Origin: an uncultured Flavobacteriales bacterium
GTDB lineage: Bacteria; Bacteroidota; Bacteroidia; Flavobacteriales_G; Salibacteraceae
DNA: 35,711 bases
Reading direction: 5' to 3'
Assembly: GCA_913057205.1 (NCBI GenBank)
Contig: CAJXNO010000027.1
Span: 1-35,711 of the forward strand
The position numbers were made by a program, and so were the translations under genes. Shown one piece after another: positions 24,932-32,607 of the stretch. Within the stretch, counting starts at the first letter, position 1. The number at the start of each line of letters is the position of its first letter. The notes beneath the pieces are model-generated. The model saw only the letters and a list, made by a program, of their open reading frames with translations. It ran no database searches and was not told the origin of the DNA.

Positions 24932-26023
24932 ATGAGAACAGCGAAATATATCATAGCCTCAGCGCTCATCCTAACGGGAGGAATGACTCAGGCAGGAAAT
25001 AAGGAGCGGATCGGTCAAGCGGGAGCAAATGAGCTGCTTATCAATCCATGGGCAAGAAGCTCAGGGTTTGGTGGAGCGAATACTGCCTTCGTAACGGGTG
25101 TTGAAGCGTTCAACTTGAATATCTCAGGACTGAGTGGTATCAATAAAACAGAGTTGTATTACAGCAATGTGATGCTTTTCACCGGTGCTGATATCAACAT
25201 CAACTCAGTAGCCTTGGGTCAACGCGTAGGGGAGTCTGCCGTATTCGGACTTTCGATCAATGCGATGAACTTGGGTGAGATGGAGATCACCACAACCCAG
25301 AACCCAGATGGAGGTCAAGGTACCTTCACTCCACAGTTCCTGAATTTGGCCATTGGATATGCTCGATCGTTTTCGAATAGTATTCATGGTGGTGGAGCAA
25401 TTCGTATCATCAGCGAATCCATCAACGATGTTGGTGCACAGGGGGTAGCTCTTGACGCCGGTATCCGCTACATCACAGGTGACTATGACCGTGTGAAATT
25501 TGGTATTGCCTTGAGAAATGTTGGCCCGAAGATGCGTTACAGTGGTGACGGACTTTCTGAAGTGGTTTTGCTCCAGGATGGTGAGTTTACCTTGAACCAA
25601 CGTACAGAGGCATTCGAACTTCCTGCTCTGTTGAACATCGGTGCTTCTTATGACCTTTACCTTTTCCAGAAGCCTTTGGCTGAAGGAGAGGAGCGTGATG
25701 ATGAGGTGGCTCCAAGCGACTACCGCATCACCTTGGCTGGTAACTTCACATCGAACTCCTTCTCTCAGGATCAGATCCGTGGTGGTATTGAGTTCGGCTA
25801 TTCAAAATACCTAGCTGTGCGCGCTGGTTTAGTGTATGAAGCAAATGGCTTTGCAGCGCTGGGTGAGGGTCGAGTTAATGCAAATACAGGTCCAACCGTA
25901 GGTATGTCATTGATGTTGCCATTCGGTGGTGAGGACGTCAGTGGAGTTAGTGTTGACTACGGCTATCGCTTCGCGAACCCACTGGGTGGTACCCACACCT
26001 TCGGATTGCGCTTGTCACTGTAA
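24932..26023 (+). CDS. PorV/PorQ-family outer-membrane protein
   Basis: A 363-aa beta-barrel protein with signal peptide (MRTAKYIIASALILTGGMTQ). After it comes the family pattern IGQAGANELLINPWARSSGF, then GGANTAFVTGVEAFNLNISGL, which corresponds to the 'aGa.eL.i.vgAR..alGgA..a.v.g.ea..wNpAgl' start of PorV/PorQ proteins. It ends GGTHTFGLRLSL, a typical barrel C-terminus. PorV is the shuttle that carries T9SS substrates from the translocon to the attachment complex; paralogues are also found with specific surface proteins. Here it is 23 bases after the T9SS-tailed protein, so a dedicated role for that protein is likely but inferred. It is shorter than classical PorV (~390-400 aa). Confidence 0.85.
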   Translation: MRTAKYIIASALILTGGMTQAGNKERIGQAGANELLINPWARSSGFGGANTAFVTGVEAFNLNISGLSGINKTELYYSNVMLFTGADININSVALGQRVGESAVFGLSINAMNLGEMEITTTQNPDGGQGTFTPQFLNLAIGYARSFSNSIHGGGAIRIISESINDVGAQGVALDAGIRYITGDYDRVKFGIALRNVGPKMRYSGDGLSEVVLLQDGEFTLNQRTEAFELPALLNIGASYDLYLFQKPLAEGEERDDEVAPSDYRITLAGNFTSNSFSQDQIRGGIEFGYSKYLAVRAGLVYEANGFAALGEGRVNANTGPTVGMSLMLPFGGEDVSGVSVDYGYRFANPLGGTHTFGLRLSL

Positions 26024-26044
26024 ATTCTTTTTTACATAATTTTG
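26012..26044 (+). promoter_or_regulatory. Putative promoter upstream of greA
   Basis: TTG (26012-26014), 22 bases, then TAATTTTG (26037-26044) fits the Bacteroidota promoter pattern. Transcripts would begin at or just before the terminator-like hairpin at 26051, which makes the call uncertain. Confidence 0.3.
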
Positions 26045-26050
26045 ATGAAT

Positions 26051-26082
26051 GGAACCGTTCTCAGAGCGGTTCCTTTCTTTTT
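26051..26082 (+). terminator. Intrinsic terminator after the PorV-like gene
   Basis: GGAACCG (26051-26057) pairs perfectly with CGGTTCC (26067-26073); the loop can also form CT/AG pairs. It is followed by TTTCTTTTTG. It closes the receptor trio operon before greA. Confidence 0.85.
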
Positions 26083-26103
26083 GTATAGCTAAAACGACAA
26101 CGT

Positions 26104-26577
26104 ATGTCTCAGATCACATACTACACCGAAGAGGGATTAAAGAAACTGAAGGACGAACTGCATGAGATGAAGACCGTGCAACGTCCTGCGATCTCTAGGC
26201 AGATCGCTGAAGCGAGGGATAAAGGAGACCTTTCCGAGAATGCGGAATACGATGCTGCTAAGGAAGCACAGGGACTCCTGGAGATGAAGATAGCTAAGTT
26301 AGAAGCGGTCATCAGCAATGCGCGCATCATCGATAAAAGTCAACTCGATACAGAGAAGGTTCTTATCTTATCTACTGTTCGCCTGAAGAACTTTGGAATG
26401 AACAAGGAGCTCACTTACACCTTGGTAGCAGAGAATGAAGCTAACCTCCGCGAAGGTAAGATCAGTGTTGAGTCACCGATCGGTAAAGGACTGTTGGGTA
26501 AGAAGGTCGGTGAAGTGGCCGAGATCCAAGTGCCAAATGGTGTGATGAAGTTCGAAGTACTCGAGATCACCCGCTAA
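26104..26577 (+). CDS. greA: Transcription elongation factor GreA
   Basis: A 157-aa protein of the usual GreA length. The N-terminal coiled coil starts YYTEEGLKKLKDELHEMKTV and carries the tip loop DKGDLSENAEYDAAKEAQG; its acidic Asp and Glu residues stimulate transcript cleavage by backtracked RNA polymerase. The C-terminal FKBP-like domain has the SPIGKGLLGKKVGE signature and VPNGVMKFEVLEI. The stop overlaps the ATG of the HIT protein gene (TAATG), so the pair is translationally coupled. Confidence 0.97.
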   Translation: MSQITYYTEEGLKKLKDELHEMKTVQRPAISRQIAEARDKGDLSENAEYDAAKEAQGLLEMKIAKLEAVISNARIIDKSQLDTEKVLILSTVRLKNFGMNKELTYTLVAENEANLREGKISVESPIGKGLLGKKVGEVAEIQVPNGVMKFEVLEITR

Positions 26578-26972
26578 TGGCGTCCATTTTCACCAAGATC
26601 GGTCAAGGTGACATTCCTGGTCACTTCGTAGCGAGAAACGACGAGTTTTTCGCCATTCTCGATATCAATCCTTTGCGCAAGGGACATGTCTTGGTGATTC
26701 CGTTTGATGAGGTGGACTACATCTATGACCTGCCTTCAGATAAACTTGGTAGGTATTTTCAATTTGCCCAGCGCGTTGCGGAGGCGATTAAGAAGGCAGT
26801 GGACTGCAACCGAATTGGAACAGCAGTGGTGGGATTAGAAGTGCCTCATGCCCACATCCACCTCATTCCCATCGATCAGATCGATGACATGAACTTTAGC
26901 AGACTTAAGCTCGATTTATCTCAGGATGAACTGGCAGAGATCGCCCAGCAGATCGCTCAGCAATTCATTTGA
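26577..26972 (+). CDS. HIT-family nucleotide hydrolase
   Basis: A 131-aa histidine-triad protein. The nucleotide-binding N-terminal part is IFTKIGQGDIPGHFVARNDE, with FAILDINPLRKGHVLVIP. The catalytic triad is VPHAHIHLIP with His91, His93 and His95, His93 being the expected nucleophile. Family members split AMP from lysyl-AMP, adenosine phosphoramidates or dinucleoside polyphosphates. It is coupled to greA. Its 3' end overlaps the 3' end of the convergent ruvC gene by eight bases. Confidence 0.95.
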   Translation: MASIFTKIGQGDIPGHFVARNDEFFAILDINPLRKGHVLVIPFDEVDYIYDLPSDKLGRYFQFAQRVAEAIKKAVDCNRIGTAVVGLEVPHAHIHLIPIDQIDDMNFSRLKLDLSQDELAEIAQQIAQQFI

Positions 26973-27531
26973 CCCTTCCAGGATTCTTTTTAATGAAGCT
27001 GTCCCAGCTTTTCGCCCCAGATTTCGCCACCGGTGAGCTGCTTTGGAGATGATGGCAAACAGCCACCGCCATGCCGTCTGTAGCATCGAGGTACTTCGGT
27101 AGTCGATCGATCTTAAGCAACTGCTGCAGCATACCAGCAACCTGCTCTTTTGATGCAGCACCGCTTCCGGTGATGGATTGTTTGATCTTCCGTGGACTGT
27201 ACTCCGTAACCGATACACCGACCCGAAGTGCTGCGGAGATGGCTACTCCTTGCGCTCGTCCGAGTTTGAGCATGCTCTGTACGTTCTTGCCATAGAACGG
27301 GGCTTCAACTGCTACCTCATCTGGCTTGAACTGTTCCATCAACTCTTCCACTTTTTCGAGGATCCTACTGAGCTTAAGGATATAGTCCGACTCTTTGATC
27401 TGGATCGCACCCATAGATATCGATTCCATCTTTTTGTTTTGCACCCGAAGAATGCCATATCCCATAACATTGGTCCCCGGGTCGATACCGAGAATTATCT
27501 TTTCTTTGAATGATGGATTGGCGTTGCCCAT
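26965..27531 (-). CDS. ruvC: Holliday junction endonuclease RuvC
   Basis: Resolves Holliday junctions during recombinational repair, acting as a dimer with RuvAB. The 188-aa product has the acidic catalytic residues in KIILGIDPGTNVMGYGIL, DEVAVEAPFYGKNVQS and YLDATDGMAVAVCHH. YSPRKIKQSITGSGAASKEQ covers the conserved DNA-contact segment. The open frame extends upstream to 27609, but ATG 27531 starts immediately ahead of the conserved core and avoids overlap with the divergent gene at 27537; the extra residues show no family match. Length agrees with typical RuvC (170-190 aa). Confidence 0.96.
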   Translation of the reverse strand: MGNANPSFKEKIILGIDPGTNVMGYGILRVQNKKMESISMGAIQIKESDYILKLSRILEKVEELMEQFKPDEVAVEAPFYGKNVQSMLKLGRAQGVAISAALRVGVSVTEYSPRKIKQSITGSGAASKEQVAGMLQQLLKIDRLPKYLDATDGMAVAVCHHLQSSSPVAKSGAKSWDSFIKKNPGRVK

Positions 27532-27536
27532 AAACA

Positions 27537-28580
27537 ATGGTGAAATTAATTCAAAGGCATATGCTCTCGGCGGTGAAAGCCAGAAGTTCTGCACAAGCAG
27601 GTCGTGCATCTTTGTGTTGGTTGGGATGGATCCTGAAGGTATTGGTCTCCACCTTTGTCGTTTGGTTCATCTATCAACGGATTCAAAGCGCTCAGCTGGA
27701 ACTAGGTGTATGGAACTTCCTCTCGCTTGAGGTCATTCATTGGCCTTCCGCAGCGTTGATCTTTCTACTGAGCATGGTATTGATGATGTTCAACTGGGGT
27801 ATGGAGGTCATAAAATGGAAGCACCTCATCGACAGGCAACACAGCATAACGTGGCGCACCGCTACCAAAGGTGTTCTGAGCGGAGTATCCTTTGGTGTTT
27901 TTTCGCCCAATCGTACCGGTGAGTTTATTGGCAGGATCCTCTCTTTGAGACCGGAACAGCGCGTAATGGGAACGCTCATGTCCTTTGTCAATGGCCTTGC
28001 TCAAACCACAGCTACCTTCGCCTTTGGATTGGTGGGCATGATACTGCTCCTGACCTTGATTGGTGAAGCACGTTTGGGCATGATTCCGAATATGGTATTA
28101 CGTGTGACGCTTCTGCTTACCCTCATATTGTTGGTGTTGATATACTACCGCTTACCGCACTTGGGACCTTGGCTGGCAGGTTTCAACAAGCTATCGAGAT
28201 GGAAGCCTCAACTTACAGCGATGGTTCGCCTATCGAGTGAAACCATGACGAAGTTGCTTTATCTCTCTCTGCTGCGTTTCATGACTTTTATTGCCCAATA
28301 CATGCTGCTGTTCTTCGTGGTGTTTGAATCTCCACAATGGTTAGGATTACTAGGCAGCAGCATCCTTACCTTGTTTTCGAGTACCCTTTTGCCTTTCTTA
28401 CCGATTCCAGATTTGCTGCTGCGGGAGACCTTCGCTTTGGGGTATTTTGAACTCTTCTCTTTTGATCCGGTCAAGGTCAGCGTAGTAGTCTTCGGAGTAT
28501 GGTTGATCAATGTTGCACTACCTGCTATGCTCGGTACCTTGGTACTCTTCACTTACCGCATCTTTAAACGTCGAACCTGA
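27537..28580 (+). CDS. Flippase-like / lysylphosphatidylglycerol synthase TM-region family protein
   Basis: A 347-aa integral membrane protein with about eight hydrophobic segments, starting with LKVLVSTFVVWFIYQRI and ending in MLGTLVLFTYRIF. ATKGVLSGVSFGVFSPNRTG followed by EFIGRI matches the conserved loop of the UPF0104/AglD-MprF transmembrane family (usually '...f.n...P.r.GE..r...'). Members are thought to flip or anchor lipid-linked sugars or aminoacyl lipids. The stop overlaps the ATG of the GT2 gene (TGATG), so the two likely act together on an envelope lipid or glycan. An alternative start at ATG 27561 is possible. Confidence 0.8.
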   Translation: MVKLIQRHMLSAVKARSSAQAGRASLCWLGWILKVLVSTFVVWFIYQRIQSAQLELGVWNFLSLEVIHWPSAALIFLLSMVLMMFNWGMEVIKWKHLIDRQHSITWRTATKGVLSGVSFGVFSPNRTGEFIGRILSLRPEQRVMGTLMSFVNGLAQTTATFAFGLVGMILLLTLIGEARLGMIPNMVLRVTLLLTLILLVLIYYRLPHLGPWLAGFNKLSRWKPQLTAMVRLSSETMTKLLYLSLLRFMTFIAQYMLLFFVVFESPQWLGLLGSSILTLFSSTLLPFLPIPDLLLRETFALGYFELFSFDPVKVSVVVFGVWLINVALPAMLGTLVLFTYRIFKRRT

Positions 28581-29710
28581 TGTGGATGCTTTTGCTGCTC
28601 ACACTTTGGTTGTTGCTGTTTCTGTGGTTGGATCGAGGTATAGCAGAAGGAAGTCCAGAACCAGATTCTGCAACCATACCTACGCAAGCTGCCGTTGATG
28701 TTATCGTGCCGTTCAGGAATGAAGCAGGTCATCTTGAGCAGCTTTTGAAGGACCTCTATACCTCAGTACATCCAAATCGAGCGCTTCACCTGATATTGGT
28801 GGATGACCATAGTAGCGATCACGGGTCCCATATGATCGAATCAGTTCGTGGTTTAGCGCCTGAAAACGTTTCCATCTCATTGCTGAACACGGATATCCCC
28901 GGAAAAAAACGTGCCTTGATGGTGGGCCTTGATCGTTCTGAAGCACCATGGGTCTTCCTTACCGATGCGGATTGTCGGCTTCCACACGGACACATTGAGC
29001 GCTTGTTGATGTTGGCTGAACGAGATGCGAGTGAAGTGGTTTTTACCCCTGTGCTGTTTCAAGGCAATGGCTTGTTCAGCACGCTACAGTCCTTAGAAAA
29101 CTTTAATACCCAAGCGGTTACAGAGGCGTTTCTATCCAAAGGAAAACCGATGATGGTGAATGGTGCCAACATATTGTTTCGTTCCAAGGTTAAGGACATT
29201 TACCTGCGGAGTCAACATTGGGGTTATCCAGGAGGGGATGACGTGTTCTTTGCACAGGCACTAACAAGAGCACAGTACACCTTCTGTTATACAAAGCGCT
29301 ACGCAGTCACTACAGCTACTGAGACGAATTGGCGAGCATTTTTTAACCAACGCATGCGCTGGGTGAGCAAGGCACGCTCATACCCTGAACGCATCCATCT
29401 GGCATTTACGGCTCTGTACGGGTTGCTGAGCCTTGGTTTCATCGGTGTGTTTATTCAAGCGATTCTAGCCGGTTCCATTTGGAATACAGCATGGCTCGTC
29501 TTGGTGGCCAAGTGGATCATTGACCGATCATTTCATCAAAGTTGGGCACGGAAGTATGCGATGGCGATTCCATTGGGAGCACACATCTTACTCTCATGGA
29601 GCTATCCTTTTTATTCCCTTATACTCGGTGTACTTTCGTTCATACCGCTGAGGTTTGATTGGAAAGGAAGAACTTTCTCTAACAAGCCGGCCACGGAAGC
29701 TTCGGTATGA
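28580..29710 (+). CDS. Membrane-associated family 2 glycosyltransferase
   Basis: A 376-aa GT-A enzyme flanked by membrane segments: one at the N-terminus (LLLLTLWLLLFLWLDRG) and two to three at the C-terminus (YGLLSLGFIGVFIQAILAGS and SYPFYSLILGVLSFIPLRF). The catalytic domain has VDVIVPFRNEAGHLEQLLKD, LILVDDHSSDHGS, the DxD-type metal site in FLTDADCRLP, the acceptor-side WGYPGGDDVFFAQAL and a QxxRW-type motif in FFNQRMRWVSKARSYP, typical of processive or lipid-linked GT2 enzymes. The sugar and acceptor are unknown. Coupled to the flippase-like gene upstream and to the permease pseudogene downstream (ATGA overlap). Confidence 0.88.
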   Translation: MWMLLLLTLWLLLFLWLDRGIAEGSPEPDSATIPTQAAVDVIVPFRNEAGHLEQLLKDLYTSVHPNRALHLILVDDHSSDHGSHMIESVRGLAPENVSISLLNTDIPGKKRALMVGLDRSEAPWVFLTDADCRLPHGHIERLLMLAERDASEVVFTPVLFQGNGLFSTLQSLENFNTQAVTEAFLSKGKPMMVNGANILFRSKVKDIYLRSQHWGYPGGDDVFFAQALTRAQYTFCYTKRYAVTTATETNWRAFFNQRMRWVSKARSYPERIHLAFTALYGLLSLGFIGVFIQAILAGSIWNTAWLVLVAKWIIDRSFHQSWARKYAMAIPLGAHILLSWSYPFYSLILGVLSFIPLRFDWKGRTFSNKPATEASV

Positions 29711-30867
29711 ATTGGTTAAAGCACATAGCAGTTCAAACCAGCGTTATCCTGAGCCTTTCATTCCTAATCGGGATAACCGTGATCAGTTTTCTCTATCCTT
29801 ACCTGAATCAAAGTGACCTGAACAATGCTTACCATCAGAACAGTGCGCTTGCTAAGTTACCACCACTTACCCAAGTGAAGTTCTTGAAAGTGGTGCAAAA
29901 CACTGGGAATCCATCAAGGTTGGATAGAGACCCTTATCGCTATGAACCCTTTGACCATTTTGAAGTTATCGGTGATCAAGTCCTCATTTATCACGGTGAG
30001 GGCTTTCAACAGTATCATATCGTAGATGTCTGTTATGCAGTATCGGATGAACAGATCAACGCTTAAAGGGCAATACAGTGGCTACCGGTTCACGACAATG
30101 AGCGGAATTAAAGTGAGGACCAGTCAGCGGGAATTGATCCAACAGATTCACCAAGCACATATTGCTCCGAAGCACTTTTAGATGGGCACCGATCAATTGG
30201 GAAGAGATGTACTCAGCCGGATATTAACAGGGGGTAAAATATCCCCTTTCCTTGGCCTTTCTAGCGGTAATCTTCTCGGTGATCTTTGGTGTTGGGCTGG
30301 TTTGATAGCAGGTTATTTTGGCGGATTGATCGATCGCGTCCTAACTTCGATACTCGGACTCTTTTGGGCCGTTCCAGGGGTGCTTTTCGTGGTGATCATT
30401 GCCTTGGTAGTAGGGAGCGCAAAGGTTGGTATTGTAGCAGGTATCGCCTTTGTGATGTGGGTGGAGATGACACAGATCGTCAAGACGAGGGTAAAGGTGA
30501 TTCGTAAGAAAGAATACGTTCAGGCTTCAAGAATGATCGGACTTTCGCACTTCCAATTGATCAATAAACACATCCTACCGAATGTCATTGCACCGGTGTT
30601 CGTGCTTTCTGCCAGTGCATTTGCAGATGCGCTGATGTTGGAGGCCGGACTCAGCTTTTTTGGGTAGGCATCAACCCACCAAACCCTTCTTGGGGAAACA
30701 TGATCCGTTCCACCTACGGTTATATGCTGACCGATCAGTACGCTTATATGGTGCTGCTACCAGCCACCAAGCTTTTCTTGGTGGTGCTTTCTGCGGTCTT
30801 TTTAAGCAACGGACTGAAAGACGCCTTTGAACTGCGATTTGATTGCGCGGATAAGAAACGGATCTAG
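29707..30867 (+). pseudogene. DppC/OppC-type ABC transporter permease, multiply disrupted
   Basis: The frame pieces together give a peptide/nickel-type permease. An N-terminal TM segment (TSVILSLSFLIGITVISFLY) is followed by an extracytoplasmic stretch, then MGTDQLGRDVLSRILTGGKI, then LIAGYFGGLIDRVL. Next come the EAA-loop region (EYVQASRMIGLSHFQLINKH, ILPNVIAPV) and the ending GINPPNPSWGNMI. Lesions: a frame change between 30026 and 30066; a TAG at 30179-30181; an extra C in the CCCC run at 30243-30246; a missing G at 30299-30300 that restores the frame; and a missing G at 30662-30664, creating TAG at 30665. With the CCCC and GG changes undone, ISLSLAFLAVIFSVIFGVGL appears, as expected of the family. 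The neighbours are intact, so decay is more likely than sequencing error, though three lesions are homopolymer indels. Confidence 0.88.
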
Positions 30868-32225
30868 AACAACAATAATGCAGCAATGAAGATCACCGTT
30901 CCAGTCAAGAATAGGAGTAGGGTGTAGGGAAGGATGTCCCGCGCCGTCAATCGCGTGATGCCAAGCAGGGGGAGCGCCCAGAAAGGTTGAAGCATATTGG
31001 TCAACTGATCCCCGTACGCCATGGCAAGGATGGCCTTGTGAAGGGGTACGCCCAGTTCTTGTGATGATGATATAATGATTGGACCTTGAATGGCCCACTG
31101 TCCTCCACCACTTGGTACGAAGATGTTCACTATGCCCGCACTGAAAAAGGTGTAGATCGGGTAGGAAAGGGAAGTAGATATTCGAATGAAGAAGTCAGAT
31201 ATCCATACAATCAGGCCACTTTCACGCATCATGGCTAGGATGCCGAAATAGAGCGGGAATTGAATCAAAATCCCGCTGGCACCTTTGATGGCGTCTTCTA
31301 AGGCATAGTTAAACGAAGCGATGCTAGGGTGAAAAACCATGCACAACCCAAAGAGTAAGAGATTGATGTTGTTCGGTGTGAAAAAGCTAAGCCAACCAGA
31401 CTCTTGTGCAAGCCCAAAACAAACCAACAAGATCATCACGCCAAATGCAAGTGGAAGAGCCCGCCGATGATCGAGCAGTTCAGCGCCAACGTAGTTTCCG
31501 TCGTCAAGGGCTTCAAAGGTATGTGGTTGAAGCTTAATTCGAGTTGGCGACAGGCGTTGGCCGATGAAGTACAGTACAGTTGGAACCGCAATTAACAGCG
31601 CTAAAGAAACCGTTAAGTTCATCGGGGCGAATACCGTTTCCGCTAAGCTGATTTGCGCAGGGAGGATACGCGCATATCCTTCGCCCATCAGCGACGCCAG
31701 GTGTCCCCCTTCGGCCACCTTGATCAACGATGATCCGGATAGTCCACCGTGCCAAACCATCAACCCCACATAACCCGCCGCACCAACCAGAGGATAATTG
31801 ATCGCCAACGATTCTGCATGGGCCTTTTCACCCACCTTTCTGGCCATGATGGCGCCAAAGATCAGCCCGAGCCCCCAATTGAACAAGGCAACAATCATGG
31901 TGAAAAAACTCACGATCATGGCTGCCTTAGCGGTGGTATTACACGGTTGAACAGCTTTGTTGATCAGCGTACGAACAGGAGGAGATAGTGCAAGGATGTG
32001 GCCTAAGACCAGCATCAGCATCATCTGCATGGCAAATACCATCAGCCCTGACGACCAAAGTCCTTCAGACCAGGTCTGCTTAATCAGGCCAAGTGCATCC
32101 CGGTCATGTTCGCCAACGAGGAGAACGATGCATGCCGTAAGAATGGTAAGAATCAGCGCAATCGATAAGGGCGAAGGGAGCACCCGTCGCACCCAAGAGA
32201 GATAAGCCTCTAAAAAGTGCTTCAT
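30864..32225 (-). CDS. AtoE-like short-chain fatty acid transporter
   Basis: A 453-aa membrane protein with about twelve hydrophobic segments. The N-terminus WVRRVLPSPLSIALILTILT matches the 'r.lPdPfviAliLtil' start of the AtoE (short-chain fatty acid uptake, PF02667) family. Other conserved-looking parts are FNWGLGLIFGAIMARKVGE, LVGAAGYVGLMVWHGGLSGS and FVPSGGGQWAIQGPIIISSS, followed by ALAMAYGDQLTNMLQPFWALP-like sequence near the C-terminus. Family members import acetoacetate or butyrate-type acids; the substrate here is inferred only. It is 11 bases after the DUF3127 stop and probably in that operon. Its stop overlaps the end of the convergent permease pseudogene. Confidence 0.88.
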   Translation of the reverse strand: MKHFLEAYLSWVRRVLPSPLSIALILTILTACIVLLVGEHDRDALGLIKQTWSEGLWSSGLMVFAMQMMLMLVLGHILALSPPVRTLINKAVQPCNTTAKAAMIVSFFTMIVALFNWGLGLIFGAIMARKVGEKAHAESLAINYPLVGAAGYVGLMVWHGGLSGSSLIKVAEGGHLASLMGEGYARILPAQISLAETVFAPMNLTVSLALLIAVPTVLYFIGQRLSPTRIKLQPHTFEALDDGNYVGAELLDHRRALPLAFGVMILLVCFGLAQESGWLSFFTPNNINLLLFGLCMVFHPSIASFNYALEDAIKGASGILIQFPLYFGILAMMRESGLIVWISDFFIRISTSLSYPIYTFFSAGIVNIFVPSGGGQWAIQGPIIISSSQELGVPLHKAILAMAYGDQLTNMLQPFWALPLLGITRLTARDILPYTLLLFLTGTVIFIAALLLF

Positions 32226-32236
32226 CAGTACGTTCC

Positions 32237-32605
32237 TTAGAACGGTAGATCGTCTACTTCAGATGAACTGGATGGTGCGTTTCCTTCATCGGGAAACCCG
32301 GCATCCCCGAAAGGGTCTGCGCTATCACTGCTTACCGATGCACCAGCTCCGAGCGACTCAATGCGCCAAGCTTGCAGGTTCACATAGTAGCGTCCCTTGT
32401 ACTCATTACCGCGCACATTGAAATGTACTTTCACCGTGTCTCCTTGCTTGTATGGAGACAAAATATCGATGCGGTCCTTGATCAGCTCAAACTTTACATC
32501 TTGGGGGTACTGTTCTTTTGTGGTGACCACAAATTCCTTCTTCTGAAACCCAGAATCAAAGGTCTGGGTGTCCATGATAACTTTAATGCTTCCTTCTAAG
32601 TCCAT
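32237..32605 (-). CDS. DUF3127 protein
   Basis: A 122-aa protein. The core GSIKVIMDTQTFDSGFQKKE, then FVVTTKEQYPQDVKFELIKD, then VKVHFNVRGNEYKGRYYVNL, then LQAWRIE, is the DUF3127 domain of Bacteroidota, predicted to be a small OB-like fold related to single-stranded DNA-binding proteins. The acidic tail ending DDLPF is the same kind of C-terminus used by SSB proteins to recruit partners, which supports a DNA-related role; this is inference. The open frame extends to TTG 32611, but ATG 32605, two bases after the stop of the upstream gene, is preferred. Confidence 0.85.
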   Translation of the reverse strand: MDLEGSIKVIMDTQTFDSGFQKKEFVVTTKEQYPQDVKFELIKDRIDILSPYKQGDTVKVHFNVRGNEYKGRYYVNLQAWRIESLGAGASVSSDSADPFGDAGFPDEGNAPSSSSEVDDLPF

Positions 32606-32607
32606 AA

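Noticed and set aside
26965-27609. 214-aa version of RuvC
   Set aside because: The upstream extension overlaps the divergent gene at 27537 and lacks family similarity; ATG 27531 is preferred.
29707-30066. Independent small membrane protein of 119 aa
   Set aside because: It has the N-terminal TM and position of the permease whose remaining parts follow in other frames; treated as part of one disrupted gene.
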